48,081 nucleotides of DNA from Terriglobia bacterium (GCA_020073005.1 JAIQFX010000035.1:1-48081), one strand, 5' to 3'. Shown: positions 34,178-42,650, numbered from the stretch's first letter. Made by a program: numbers and translations. The notes: a model not told the origin generated them from the sequence alone.

Positions 34178-35955
34178 GACGCCGCTCCCCCTGTCTCCGC
34201 CTTGCCCGCGCCGGCGCACTCGCGGGCGACGCGCGCCGCGAGCGCGTCGAGTCCGGCGATCTCGTCGTCGCCGTACGTGGACTTCGCGCGCGCGAGCGCG
34301 GCCGCGACGGGCAGCGCGATCAGCGCGGGCACCGGCACGCCGCGATCGAGCGCCTCGAGCCCTCGGTGATAGAAGTCGAGGAGCAGCGACAGCAGCTTCA
34401 CCTGCCGCGCGGGCGAGCAGCTCGCGTCCTTCGCGTCGTGCGCGCTCTGGCGGAGGAAGCCCTCTTCGAACAGCTCGGCGACGCGCAGCACGAGACGCTG
34501 CCGGTCCGGCAGGCTGTCCTCGCCCACCAGGCGCGCCGCGTGGCGCACGCGCCCGGCTTCCTCGATCACCTTCAGCGCTTCGCGCCGGCGCGGCGCCCAG
34601 TCCGGCGACACTTCGTCGTGCCACCACGATTCGAGATCCGCGAACGCCGCGCTGTAGGAGTCCTCGACGCTGACCGCCGGAAACACGCGCGCCTCGGCGA
34701 GCCGCTTGTCGAGCGTCCAGAAGCATCCGGTGAAGCGCTGCGTGTGCCGCGTGACAGGCTCCGTCACATCGCCGCCCGCCGGCGAGATCGCCGAAATGAT
34801 CGTCAGCGATCCTTCGCGTCCGCCGAGCGTGACGACGTGGCCGGCGCGCTCGTAGAAGGCCGCGAGCCGGCTGGACAAGTACGATGGATATCCTTCCTCG
34901 GCAGGAATCTCGCCGAGACGCCCCGAGATCTCGCGCAGCGCTTCCGCCCACCGCGACGTGCTGTCGGCGAGCAGCAGCACGTGATAGCCCATGTCGCGGT
35001 AGTACTCGGCGATCGTCGCGCCGGTGTAGATCGACGCTTCGCGCGCGGGCACGGGCATGTTCGACGTGTTGGCGACGAGGATCGTCCGCTCGGCCAGCGG
35101 GCGTCCGGTGCGCGGATCGACGAGGCCGGGCAGCTTCCACAGCATCTCCGTCAGCTCGTTGCCGCGTTCGCCGCAGCCCACGAACACGATGACGTCGGCG
35201 CGCGCCCAGCGGCAGAGCTGATGCTGCATCACGGTCTTGCCGGTGCCGAATCCGCCCGGCATGCCCGCCGCGCTGCCGCACGACAGCGGAAAGAACGTGT
35301 CGAGGACACGCTGGCCGGTGAGCATCGGCGCCGTCGCGCGCAGCCGCTGCCTGAACGGACGCGGCACGCGGACGCGCCAGCGCTGCGCCAGCCCGACGTC
35401 CACGGAGCCGGCGCCGTTCCCGATCGCACCGACGCGATCCCCGATGCGATACGCGCCGGGCGCCGCGATGTCGGCGAGCCGGCCCGACACGCCAGGAGGC
35501 ACGAGCACGCGATGATCGAGCGCGTCGGTCTCGCGCACGATGCCGAGTTCGTCACCGGCGTTCACCATCGCGCCCGCCGCCGCGGTCGGACGGAATTCCC
35601 AGAGCCGATCGGCCGACAGCGGGGCGAGATGCTGGCCGCGCCCGAGGAAGTCGCCCTGGCTGATCGCGAGTCGATCGAGCGGACGCTGGATGCCGTCGAA
35701 CGCGCCGCCGAGGAGACCGGGACCGAGCGTCACGGTCAGCGGCCCGCCGCTCGCCTCGACGGGCGCGCCGACGGAGAGGCCCGCCGTCTCTTCGTACACC
35801 TGCATCGTCGCGACGTCGCCGTCGAGCGCGATCACTTCGCCGACCAGCCGCTCGTCGCCGACGTAGACGACTTCGTTGAGACCGACGGGCGCGAGGCAGC
35901 GCGCGCGGACGAGCGCGCCGCTGATCTCGATCAAGTGTCCCGCCGGTCCGGTCAT
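34174..35955 (-). CDS. atpA: V/A-type ATPase catalytic subunit A
   Basis: The 593-residue catalytic head subunit. It opens with ISGALVRARCLAPVGLNEVVYVGDERLVGEVI, has the bulge domain at about 115-190, the P-loop GGFGTGKTVMQHQL near 232, and FVGCGERGNELTEML and LADSTSRWAEALREISGRLGEIPAEEGYP. The A-type sequence GTGKT and presence of the bulge separate it from F-type beta. It may hydrolyse ATP to pump ions or make ATP; direction is not inferable. A 35-bp tandem repeat array separates it from atpE. Confidence 0.97.
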   Translation of the reverse strand: MTGPAGHLIEISGALVRARCLAPVGLNEVVYVGDERLVGEVIALDGDVATMQVYEETAGLSVGAPVEASGGPLTVTLGPGLLGGAFDGIQRPLDRLAISQGDFLGRGQHLAPLSADRLWEFRPTAAAGAMVNAGDELGIVRETDALDHRVLVPPGVSGRLADIAAPGAYRIGDRVGAIGNGAGSVDVGLAQRWRVRVPRPFRQRLRATAPMLTGQRVLDTFFPLSCGSAAGMPGGFGTGKTVMQHQLCRWARADVIVFVGCGERGNELTEMLWKLPGLVDPRTGRPLAERTILVANTSNMPVPAREASIYTGATIAEYYRDMGYHVLLLADSTSRWAEALREISGRLGEIPAEEGYPSYLSSRLAAFYERAGHVVTLGGREGSLTIISAISPAGGDVTEPVTRHTQRFTGCFWTLDKRLAEARVFPAVSVEDSYSAAFADLESWWHDEVSPDWAPRRREALKVIEEAGRVRHAARLVGEDSLPDRQRLVLRVAELFEEGFLRQSAHDAKDASCSPARQVKLLSLLLDFYHRGLEALDRGVPVPALIALPVAAALARAKSTYGDDEIAGLDALAARVARECAGAGKAETGGAAS

Positions 35956-35960
35956 CTATC

Positions 35961-36094
35961 GCTCCCGCTCGCCTAAAAGGCTCGCGCTACATCCTGCTCC
36001 CGCTCGCCTAAAAGGCTCGCGCTACATCCTGCTCCCGCTCGCCTGAAAGGCTCGCGCTACATCCTGCTCCCGCTCGCTTGAAGGGCTCCCTCGG
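35961..36094. repeat. 35-bp tandem array (repeat family A)
   Basis: Three full 35-base units begin at 35961, 35996 and 36031, with a fourth degenerate one from 36066. The core is gctcgcctaaaaggctcgc, the same GGCGAGCC element seen singly at 5565 and 15146. It fills the gap between atpE and atpA and writes the C-terminal end of atpE, including the TAG stop at 36057-36059. Confidence 0.93.
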
Positions 36095-36695
36095 CTGCAA
36101 GCGCGGCGTCTCCTTCGCCGTACATTTCTCCAAGCCGCGCGCGCCACATCACTTCGAACCGCCGCCGGCGATCGCGATACGTGTTGTCGAACCTGACGCG
36201 GCCGTCCACGGTCTGCGCGATGCAACCGCCGTCGCATGCGGGGCTGGGCGTCACACGCGCCACGGTCTTCACGGTCGCCGAGCGCACAAGATCCGCGACG
36301 CCTGCCAGCAGCGGCGGCACGAGGACCTCCAGTGGCTGATCGGGCAGGCAGTCGAGCGCTTCGCGCGCGAGGCGCACCAGATCCGATCGGGCGGTGACGG
36401 GATCCAGCGCGCCCAGACGCCGTTCTCCTTCGTCGACGACCCGCGCGATCCACGCTTCGCGATCCCGGATCGCCGCTTCGTGATCGGCCCAGTCTTCCGC
36501 CGCCAGGCGCTCGCGCGCCTGCCGGCGCGCGGCGCCGAGCCGCGCTTCAGCGTCGGCGACGACGACGGGCAGCCGCGCGTCTTCTTCGCGCGCGCGGGCG
36601 ATCGCCCCGGCGACGTCGCGTTCGATCTGCTCGACCTCGGCGCGGGCGTCTTCCTGCACGGCGGCGACGACGGCTTCGATGGATCCGAGTTGCAT
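36057..36695 (-). CDS. atpE: V/A-type ATPase subunit E
   Basis: A 212-residue peripheral stalk subunit. A long charged helix (AVVAAVQEDARAEVEQIERDVAGAIARAREED, about residues 8-100) is followed by the globular C-terminal domain (DCLPDQPLEVLVPPLLAGV; GGCIAQTVDGRVRFDNTYRDRRRRFEVMWRARLGEMYG), which matches the conserved end of subunit E. The last eight residues (LQASGSRM) are encoded by the 35-bp tandem repeat, so the natural tail has been replaced or extended. Upstream, 55 bases of period-7 repeat separate it from atpF. Confidence 0.88.
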   Translation of the reverse strand: MQLGSIEAVVAAVQEDARAEVEQIERDVAGAIARAREEDARLPVVVADAEARLGAARRQARERLAAEDWADHEAAIRDREAWIARVVDEGERRLGALDPVTARSDLVRLAREALDCLPDQPLEVLVPPLLAGVADLVRSATVKTVARVTPSPACDGGCIAQTVDGRVRFDNTYRDRRRRFEVMWRARLGEMYGEGDAALAAEGALQASGSRM

Positions 36696-36703
36696 GGCGT
36701 TGC

Positions 36704-36787
36704 GGGTTCAGGGTTCAGAGTTCATGGTTCTTGTTTCTTGGTTCCCGCTTTCAGTTTTCACTTTTCACTTTTGCGTTTTCACTTTCT
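36704..36787. repeat. Period-7 repeat array between atpF and atpE
   Basis: Twelve degenerate heptamers (gggttca, gggttca, gagttca, tggttct, tgtttct and so on to actttct). The array fills the atpF-atpE gap and extends 37 bases into the 3' end of atpF, where it encodes the tail SENAKVKSEN. Confidence 0.92.
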
Positions 36788-37023
36788 GGCATCACCACGA
36801 CCATCGGCCAGCCCGGTCGGCTCGTCAGCGCGTCGATCGCGGCCGGCGACAGACGCCGCACGGCCTCCGAGACCAGCACGACGCTCCCCGGCTCGCCGCC
36901 GGCTGCGACGAGATCGCGAATCGCGCGATCCAGATCGCGTTCGGTGCCGCACGCCAGCGCCTTCACGCCCGCGAGCCGGAACCCGCGCGCGTCGTCCGCG
37001 TCGCCAAGCACGAGGAGCGGCAT
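36751..37023 (-). CDS. atpF: V/A-type ATPase subunit F
   Basis: A short 90-residue subunit F, the rotor-associated Rossmann-like protein. LLVLGDADDARGFRLAGVKALACG matches the family opening, and GEPGSVVLVSEAVRRLSPAAIDAL and PGWPMVVVMPES the rest. The ATG overlaps the atpK stop (TGATG). The C-terminus is written by period-7 repeats (SENAKVKSEN), so the last ten or so residues are probably not native to the family. Confidence 0.85.
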   Translation of the reverse strand: MPLLVLGDADDARGFRLAGVKALACGTERDLDRAIRDLVAAGGEPGSVVLVSEAVRRLSPAAIDALTSRPGWPMVVVMPESENAKVKSEN

Positions 37024-37388
37024 CACAGGTACCCGAGAATCATGATCGCGATGATGAGCCCGTAGATCGCGATGCCCTCGGCGAGTCCGACGAAGACGAG
37101 CGCGCGGCCCGCGGTCTCGGGTTTCTCGGCCACCGCGCCCATCGCCGCGCCGCCGACGACCGCGACGGCGTACGCCGCGCCGATCGCGGACAGCCCGGTG
37201 ACGAGCGCCGCCGCCATGAATCCCCACTTCATCACCTCGGGTGAGGCGGGCGCCCGCGCGGTCGCGGCCGCGGTTCCGCCGACCTGCGCCAGCGCCGGCG
37301 CCAGCATCACGACTGCAAGCACCAGCGGCGCGACGACGAGCGCGACGAGCACGGCTCGCGACGATCCGCGTTCGGAGTGTCCAGCCAT
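37023..37388 (-). CDS. atpK: V/A-type ATPase membrane ring subunit K
   Basis: A 121-residue proteolipid with a signal-peptide-like first segment (RAVLVALVVAPLVLAVVMLAPALA), then two membrane helices. The second holds the ion-binding Glu in FVGLAEGIAIYGLIIAIMILG. A cleaved leader on the ring subunit is known from Thermus V-type ATPase. The first helix (GLSAIGAAYAVAVVGGAAMGA) lacks the Gln of sodium-type rings, so protons are the likelier ion, by inference. The start overlaps the atpI stop. Confidence 0.93.
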   Translation of the reverse strand: MAGHSERGSSRAVLVALVVAPLVLAVVMLAPALAQVGGTAAATARAPASPEVMKWGFMAAALVTGLSAIGAAYAVAVVGGAAMGAVAEKPETAGRALVFVGLAEGIAIYGLIIAIMILGYL

Positions 37389-39400
37389 CACGTGCCTCCC
37401 TGCGTGGCGTGCGCGCCGTTGGGCCGCAGCATCAGCGGCCGGTACAGCTCGCCCCCGCCCCGGAAGAACTTCCCGAAGAACTCGTAGTACTCCAGCCGCA
37501 ACACCTGCACGGTCACCGTCAGCCCTTCGAGCAGAATCATCACGATGTTGCCGGCCACGAGCGCGGCCGCCGACAGGGGTCCGCCGAAATGCAGGCGGGC
37601 GAGCGTGTCGGCGAGCGCGAACACGGCGATGAACACGGCCGCGTGGACGGCGGCGAACGCCGCGACGCGCACGAACGAAATCGTGTTGGCGAAGTACGCG
37701 AAGACGGCGTCGACGAGCTCGACGGCACCTTCGAGCGCGGCCAGCCACCAGGGCGCCGCGCCCTCACGCGGCCGCGCGGCGCGATCCACGCCGAGCGCGC
37801 GCACGATCAGCGGGCGCAGGATCAGGAGGCCCGCGGCGCCCACGAGCAGCAGGAAGATCGTCCAGGCGGGCACCGTCAGCGTGCCGGGCAGCAGGACGCG
37901 CGCGGCCAGCGCGAGCGCGGTCCAGTACACGAACGCGCCGAAGACGCCGCGCGTGCCGACGATCGCGCCCACGCGCTCGCCCGCGCGCCAGCTGTTGACG
38001 ACGTTCAGCACGATGCCCGCGCTGACCAGCGTGACGCCCAGCGCGACGGCCAGCGCCATGAAGCGCGGCAGATCGCGGATCGGATGCAGCCACAGCGCGG
38101 GCAGCAGCGTCTCGACGCCGAAGATGCTGCCGTGCAGGAATCCGAAGACCGTCGACGCGACGCCGGCTTCCATCAGCAGGATGGCGTAATCGAGGAACCG
38201 CGGCGCGTAGCGAAACAGCAGGAAGCCGGCCGACAGAAGTACGGCGCCGTGCCCGACGTCGCCGAACATCAGGCCGAACATCAGGAGGAAGCTCGCGGCG
38301 AAGAACGCCGTCGGCTGAATCTCGCCGTACGACGGCACGCCGTACAACTCGACGAACGCCTGGAATGGCCGCAGCAGCAGCGGATTCCGGTACAGGATGG
38401 GCACTTTCAGCGGCGACGGATAGACCGACTGCAGGTCCTCGGGTCGATCGAGCGCGATCACCGCGCGGCCGCCGGTCACGCGCTGAATCGCCGCCGTCAT
38501 TTCTCCCGCGCGCGCCTCAGGAATCCAGCCCGACACGACGAGGAACCGGCCCGACGTCGCGAAGCACGTCTCGGCCTGGAGCAGCAGGACCGCCAGATCG
38601 GCGCGCTGCGCCAGCGCCTTCACGAGATCGCCGAACCGGGGCGCCAGCGCGGCGACGGCGTCGCGCGCCTCGCGCTCCTGCTGCGCCGCCGCCGCGACCT
38701 GCCGCTCTCGCGCCTCGAGTCCCGGTCCAGGCACATCGCTCGCGACGAGTGCGAGCGGCTCGAACGCGCTCACGCGCAGCACGGCCTCGACGTGCTCGCG
38801 CATCGACGCGGGCGCCGCAATCGCCACGAGCGGCCGGGCCGCGGCCGCGTCGAGCGGAATGATCGCGAACGCCGACGGCGCGAGCAGCGACGCGAGCGAC
38901 GTGAGCTCCGCGCGCGCGGCGTAGCCGAGGCGGATCCACGCGAAGCGCACGCGGCCGAGGCGTGTCAGGTCGACGTCGGCCGACGCGAGGCGCCGCGCCT
39001 GTTCGAGCGCGATCCGGTGCCGCGCCGTCGCGTCGCTCGCGGCGGCCAGGCGCCGGCATGCAGTGTCGACCGCGTCGCGCACCGGCGCGAACCGGTCGGC
39101 CGCGTCCCGGTGCTCGAGGCTGAAGTCGGTGACCTCCGGCGGCGGCAGCGTCCCGATCGCGTCGGGGAGCGGCAGCGCGATCGCCGCGGCCGTCCGGCGG
39201 ATGGCGCGCGCGAGATCGCGGAACTTGGCGAGAAGATCGCGGGTCCCCTCGTCGCACGACGTCGACGCCGTCGCGCCGTGCGCGATGTCGATGAGATGCA
39301 GCAGCCCCTGGGCCGCGATCTGCCGCGTGACCACGGGGCCGTCGCGGCTCGGCACTTGCGCCTGAACGTGCACCATCGGCACGGCGCGGAACATGGGCAT
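37388..39400 (-). CDS. atpI: V/A-type ATPase subunit I (a-like stator)
   Basis: A 670-residue membrane stator subunit. The N-terminal half is cytoplasmic with coiled-coil stretches. The C-terminal half has about seven membrane helices, including FGLMFGDVGHGAVLL, AILLMEAGVASTVFGFLHGSIFG and the Arg-containing NTISFVRVAAFAAVHAAVFIAVF, which would face the K ring Glu. GGELYRPLMLRPNGAHATQ closes it. The ATG at 39400 overlaps the atpC stop by one base; a GTG just before is an alternative. Confidence 0.93.
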   Translation of the reverse strand: MPMFRAVPMVHVQAQVPSRDGPVVTRQIAAQGLLHLIDIAHGATASTSCDEGTRDLLAKFRDLARAIRRTAAAIALPLPDAIGTLPPPEVTDFSLEHRDAADRFAPVRDAVDTACRRLAAASDATARHRIALEQARRLASADVDLTRLGRVRFAWIRLGYAARAELTSLASLLAPSAFAIIPLDAAAARPLVAIAAPASMREHVEAVLRVSAFEPLALVASDVPGPGLEARERQVAAAAQQEREARDAVAALAPRFGDLVKALAQRADLAVLLLQAETCFATSGRFLVVSGWIPEARAGEMTAAIQRVTGGRAVIALDRPEDLQSVYPSPLKVPILYRNPLLLRPFQAFVELYGVPSYGEIQPTAFFAASFLLMFGLMFGDVGHGAVLLSAGFLLFRYAPRFLDYAILLMEAGVASTVFGFLHGSIFGVETLLPALWLHPIRDLPRFMALAVALGVTLVSAGIVLNVVNSWRAGERVGAIVGTRGVFGAFVYWTALALAARVLLPGTLTVPAWTIFLLLVGAAGLLILRPLIVRALGVDRAARPREGAAPWWLAALEGAVELVDAVFAYFANTISFVRVAAFAAVHAAVFIAVFALADTLARLHFGGPLSAAALVAGNIVMILLEGLTVTVQVLRLEYYEFFGKFFRGGGELYRPLMLRPNGAHATQGGT

Positions 39401-40296
39401 CACCCGTCGAAATCGAGGACGCGCAGCGCCGTCGCCGCGTCCGCGCCGCGCGCGCGCAACTCACCCACCGAGAGCAGGGCGCGCGCTTCGTCCTCGCGCA
39501 TCAGCAGCAGCGCCAGCGGCGGCGCCAGCGTGAACGGATCGCCGAGAAACGCCCGCCGGCAGGCCAGGCGGCGGGCCGCGCGAATCCGGCGCTCGCCGCG
39601 CGGCTCTTCGACGGGCAGCGCGCACAGGCGCGGCGCCAGCTCGGGCGCGACGCCGAGCACCTGGATGGCGCGCGCCATGATGGCGGCGTCGCGTTCGCGC
39701 ACGACGAGGCACGCCAGATCGCGCGCGAGGCGTTCCCGTCGCGGCAGCGCGAGCGCCGCCGCGGCGAGCGCGCTCGATCCCCAGCGGTCGAACGCGAGCT
39801 CGGCGGCGGCGAGATCGTCGGCGTGCGCCGCCGCCACGTCGCGCGCGATGCGGGCGTAGGGCGTGGCGCCGAGGACGCCGGCAAGCTGTCGCACGGTCGC
39901 GAGCACGTCGCAGTCCTGCCGCCGGACGGTTTCAAGCGCGCCCATCGGCCGCCACGCGTCGTGCCACGCCGCCGGCGGCGCGCGATGCACGACCGCGCGC
40001 CACGCCAGCTTGACGTTTTCCAGCTCGTGCAGCCGCGCGAGCGCCTCGAGCACCGCGCGCGCGGCGGGAAACGCCCGCAGCGTCATCACGTAGTCGCCGA
40101 TCAGGCGCGCGTAGACGAGCGCGAGCAGCGCGGGCGCGTCGGCGTCGCCGCGCACATCGCGCCAGCCGTCCACGGTCAGCGCCGGCTGATCCGCGGTGAC
40201 GAGACTTCTGATCACGGCCGCGGGCACGAGATGCGATTTGCGCGCGCGGACGCGCGCGTGGCCGTAGGCGAGGCCGGCCGTGGCCGTCAGCCTCAT
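39400..40296 (-). CDS. atpC: V/A-type ATPase subunit C
   Basis: A 298-residue AC39/VMA6-type subunit, the socket linking rotor and membrane ring. GLAYGHARVRARKSHLVP, DYVMTLRAFPA and HELENVKLAWRAVVHR fit the helical family. Similarity is lower than for A, B or I, as usual for C, and assignment rests partly on position. The ATG overlaps the upstream G-like gene by 4 bases. Confidence 0.8.
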   Translation of the reverse strand: MRLTATAGLAYGHARVRARKSHLVPAAVIRSLVTADQPALTVDGWRDVRGDADAPALLALVYARLIGDYVMTLRAFPAARAVLEALARLHELENVKLAWRAVVHRAPPAAWHDAWRPMGALETVRRQDCDVLATVRQLAGVLGATPYARIARDVAAAHADDLAAAELAFDRWGSSALAAAALALPRRERLARDLACLVVRERDAAIMARAIQVLGVAPELAPRLCALPVEEPRGERRIRAARRLACRRAFLGDPFTLAPPLALLLMREDEARALLSVGELRARGADAATALRVLDFDG

Positions 40297-40628
40297 GGGA
40301 TCGGCCCTTTCGGCGCGGGGCCCTCGCGGACGATCCGCACCCACAGATCGGCCGCGCGCGCGACCAGCGGCGCGCTCCGCGCCACCGCTTCGCGCGAATG
40401 CGCCTCGCGCCGCGCGCGGCGCCGCGCGACCTCGCGATCGGTCTCGTCGAGGATCTGGCCGACGCTGGCATCGAGCGCGGCCTCGAGTCGACGCCGGCGC
40501 TCCTCGCGTTCACGAGCGACCTCGGCGCGCACGGCCTCGAGCCGCGCGCGCGCCGCGGACGCGGCGCCGTTCACGCCCGCCCGCGACGTTTCATCCTCGG
40601 AACTGATCCGCTCGAGGTCCGGGTGCAC
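40293..40628 (-). CDS. V/A-type ATPase subunit G/H-like
   Basis: A 111-residue protein almost entirely predicted coiled coil (ARLEAVRAEVAREREERRRRLEAALDASVGQILDETDREVARRRARREAHSREAVA). Its length, charge pattern and place at the head of the ATPase genes suggest subunit G/H, which pairs with E in the peripheral stalk. No strong sequence signature exists for this subunit, so the call leans on context. The start is GTG with GAGG upstream; the yba-like gene ends 7 bases before. Confidence 0.7.
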   Translation of the reverse strand: MHPDLERISSEDETSRAGVNGAASAARARLEAVRAEVAREREERRRRLEAALDASVGQILDETDREVARRRARREAHSREAVARSAPLVARAADLWVRIVREGPAPKGPIP

Positions 40629-40635
40629 GCGATCC

Positions 40636-41109
40636 TCACATCGTCGCCGGCTGCCCGAAACGGCCGACGATCGGATGCGTCAGCGCCACGAAGTCCTCGT
40701 AGCGCAGGACGACGGCGTCGCCGTGCGTGCCCGCGTTGAACACGATGCGATCCTCGTCCGCCAGCGCCTCCTCGACGAAGACGCTCTGGCGGTAGAGCGG
40801 ACCGAGCGGCGGCATCGCGCCGCGCTCGCAATCGGGAAACAGCCAGTCCAGCTCGTCTTCGCGCGCGAGCCGGATCGTCGACGCGCCCGCCAGCACGGCC
40901 AGCGCCTCGAGATTCACGGCGAGATCCGCGGGCACCACCGCCTGAATCGGCTGGCCGTCCGCGAAACAGATCACCGTCTTGGCCCAGTCCCGTCCCGGGA
41001 CGTGCGTGACCGCCGCTTCTTCCTGCGCGGTGAACGCCGGCGGATGCGGAAACACGGTGTAGGGAACGTTCGCCCGTCTGAGAAATTCCTGAACCGACGC
41101 AGTCACCAT
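40636..41109 (-). CDS. YbaK/EbsC-type aminoacyl-tRNA deacylase
   Basis: A 157-residue YbaK/ProX-domain protein that in the family hydrolyses misacylated tRNA. FLRRANVPYTVFPHPPAFTAQEEAAVTHVPGRDWAKTVICFADG contains the conserved Lys, and PLGPLYRQSVFVEEALADEDRIVFNAGTHGDAVVLRYEDF matches the C-terminal half. The substrate tRNA cannot be told. AAGGAGG stands before the ATG. It is 10 bases after the hibernation-factor gene and 7 before the ATPase G-like gene, so it bridges translation control and energy genes in one transcript. Confidence 0.88.
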   Translation of the reverse strand: MVTASVQEFLRRANVPYTVFPHPPAFTAQEEAAVTHVPGRDWAKTVICFADGQPIQAVVPADLAVNLEALAVLAGASTIRLAREDELDWLFPDCERGAMPPLGPLYRQSVFVEEALADEDRIVFNAGTHGDAVVLRYEDFVALTHPIVGRFGQPATM

Positions 41110-41119
41110 GACGGCCTCC

Positions 41120-41557
41120 TTAGCTCGCTATGCGTTCCAGCCGCCTCGCGCGGAACGTACGCTGATGGGTTTTGATCTCGCCGCGGCGCCTGCGCTCGTA
41201 TTCCTGCAGCCGGCGCCGCGCGACGTCGAACGTGTCCCGGATGACCACGCGAATGTCCTTCTGCATGCCCTCGACCTCGTACGCCTTCACCCACTCCTGC
41301 TCGCTCAGATGCTTGGTCGACGCGTGCAGGTTGGCGCTGCGGGTGACGGCGATCTCCTCGCCCGGCACGACGAGATCGAGACTCACGTGGAAGCGATTGC
41401 CCGTTTCGTGATGCTTGTGCGGAATTTCCACGACCACGTGACACGAATGGATCCGTTGACAGTAGGTGCTGAGCTTCTCGGCGCGCTTGCGGAGATCGGC
41501 GTCAATCCACTCGCTCGGCCGCATGTGGCGGAACTTGATCTCAACGGGAAGCGTCAT
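41120..41557 (-). CDS. hpf: Ribosome hibernation factor HPF/RaiA family
   Basis: A 145-residue HPF/YfiA-type protein that parks 70S or 100S ribosomes in starved or dormant cells. It starts LPVEIKFRHMRPSEWIDADLRKRAEKLSTYC, has the ribosome-facing basic strand (NRFHVSLDLVVPGEEIAV) and ends in a basic helix (RRRLQEYERRRRGEIKTH). The long-HPF dimerisation domain is absent. Such proteins were once called sigma-54 modulation proteins. The ATG overlaps the upstream gene by 4 bases with GGAGG before it. It lies second in the long V-ATPase transcript. Confidence 0.9.
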   Translation of the reverse strand: MTLPVEIKFRHMRPSEWIDADLRKRAEKLSTYCQRIHSCHVVVEIPHKHHETGNRFHVSLDLVVPGEEIAVTRSANLHASTKHLSEQEWVKAYEVEGMQKDIRVVIRDTFDVARRRLQEYERRRRGEIKTHQRTFRARRLERIAS

Positions 41558-42531
41558 GGTCGGACCTCCATGTTGTCGGTGGGCCCCGGGGGACCTCCGC
41601 TTTCGAGACGCCGGCGGAGGCCCTGCAAGACCTCCGTGGCTTCGCTTCGCACGCGGCGCTCGACGATGAAGCGGACGAGGCCGCCGAAGAACCCGCCGAG
41701 GGCGCTGACCTCGGACTGATTCATGTAGGCGAGGTAGACGTCGTGCGCGCCGCTGTCGACGATCGCGGTGAACGTCCACGCGCCCTGGAGATAGCGCAGC
41801 GCGCAGACCTGGCGTCCGACGATCAGCGCGTCGGGCTGCTCGGGCCTGCGGCCGCGCGCGACGGTCACGTGCGTCACGCTGATCACCGGCCGGCCGCCCA
41901 GGCGTTCCTTCGACCAGTAGAGGAACGTCTCGACATCAGGACCTGGCGCGCGCGGATACTGCTCCAGATAGACGGCGAGCGACGGCCAGTTCGCGAACAG
42001 GAAGGCGGGCGGCGCCGGTCCTTTGCGTCCGCCTGCCAGGTAGTCCTGCGCGCGGCGCAGCAACAGCCCGCGAAACGCGTCGTGAAGCGCCGCGAGTCGC
42101 CACTGCGCCGATCGGCCGAAGACCGATTGCTGCAGCGACGCGATCTCGTCGTCGGCCAGCTGAAACGCGCAGTCGCCGGGCCGGCAGCGCCGGAGGTCCC
42201 GCAGATCGTCGGCGTCGAAGGTCAGGCCGTCGAGATCCTCGAGCCGGGGCGGATTGGAGAATTGGCCGATCTCCAGGACGAAAGCACTCCGCTTGAGCGC
42301 GGCGATGTTGCGCGCCCAGTCCGATAGGCGATCGCCGTCAACCGCGACCCGAATCGCGCCGAACAGCGCCAGCGTGCGGCTGGCCGCCGGCAGCGTCCAC
42401 GCGACGGCCTCGCCGCGGTCGAGCCGATCGCGTTCGTCCGCGCCCACGACCACCGGAGGGTCGAAGAAGGCGAACGGGTCCGGGACGGCAGACGCGGACA
42501 CGAGTTGAAGGGCAAGGAGTGCGGCAATCAC
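41554..42531 (-). CDS. Secreted protein of unknown function heading the hpf run
   Basis: A 325-residue protein with a short hydrophobic N-terminus (IAALLALQLVSASAV), a plausible signal peptide though without the usual basic start. The mature part has VLEIGQFSNPPRLEDLDGLTFDADDLRDLRRCRPGDCAFQLADDEI, with a Cys pair, and YLEQYPRAPGPDVETFLYWSKERLGGRPVISVTHVTVA. I recognise no family. The GTG is only three codons after an in-frame stop, so starts are limited. It overlaps hpf by 4 bases and heads the long leftward run, with a sigma-54-type promoter 21-34 bases upstream. Confidence 0.75.
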   Translation of the reverse strand: MIAALLALQLVSASAVPDPFAFFDPPVVVGADERDRLDRGEAVAWTLPAASRTLALFGAIRVAVDGDRLSDWARNIAALKRSAFVLEIGQFSNPPRLEDLDGLTFDADDLRDLRRCRPGDCAFQLADDEIASLQQSVFGRSAQWRLAALHDAFRGLLLRRAQDYLAGGRKGPAPPAFLFANWPSLAVYLEQYPRAPGPDVETFLYWSKERLGGRPVISVTHVTVARGRRPEQPDALIVGRQVCALRYLQGAWTFTAIVDSGAHDVYLAYMNQSEVSALGGFFGGLVRFIVERRVRSEATEVLQGLRRRLESGGPPGPTDNMEVRP

Positions 42532-42551
42532 GGCGATTTACCCGTACCCCC

Positions 42552-42565
42552 GCAATGGACGTGCC
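42552..42565 (-). promoter_or_regulatory. Sigma-54-type promoter for the hpf/V-ATPase run
   Basis: On the minus strand GGGCAC-GTCCA-TTGCG has GG (42565-42564), ten bases, then GC (42553-42552). The predicted start is near 42540, a leader of about 9 bases before the GTG at 42531. Confidence 0.75.
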
Positions 42566-42650
42566 CGTTTGCAAGACCGGATTGCCGCGATGGTCTCGAC
42601 GGAAAACCGGCAGAAGCGCTGTCGGCGATGTCGGTTGAGGCGCGGCTCCC

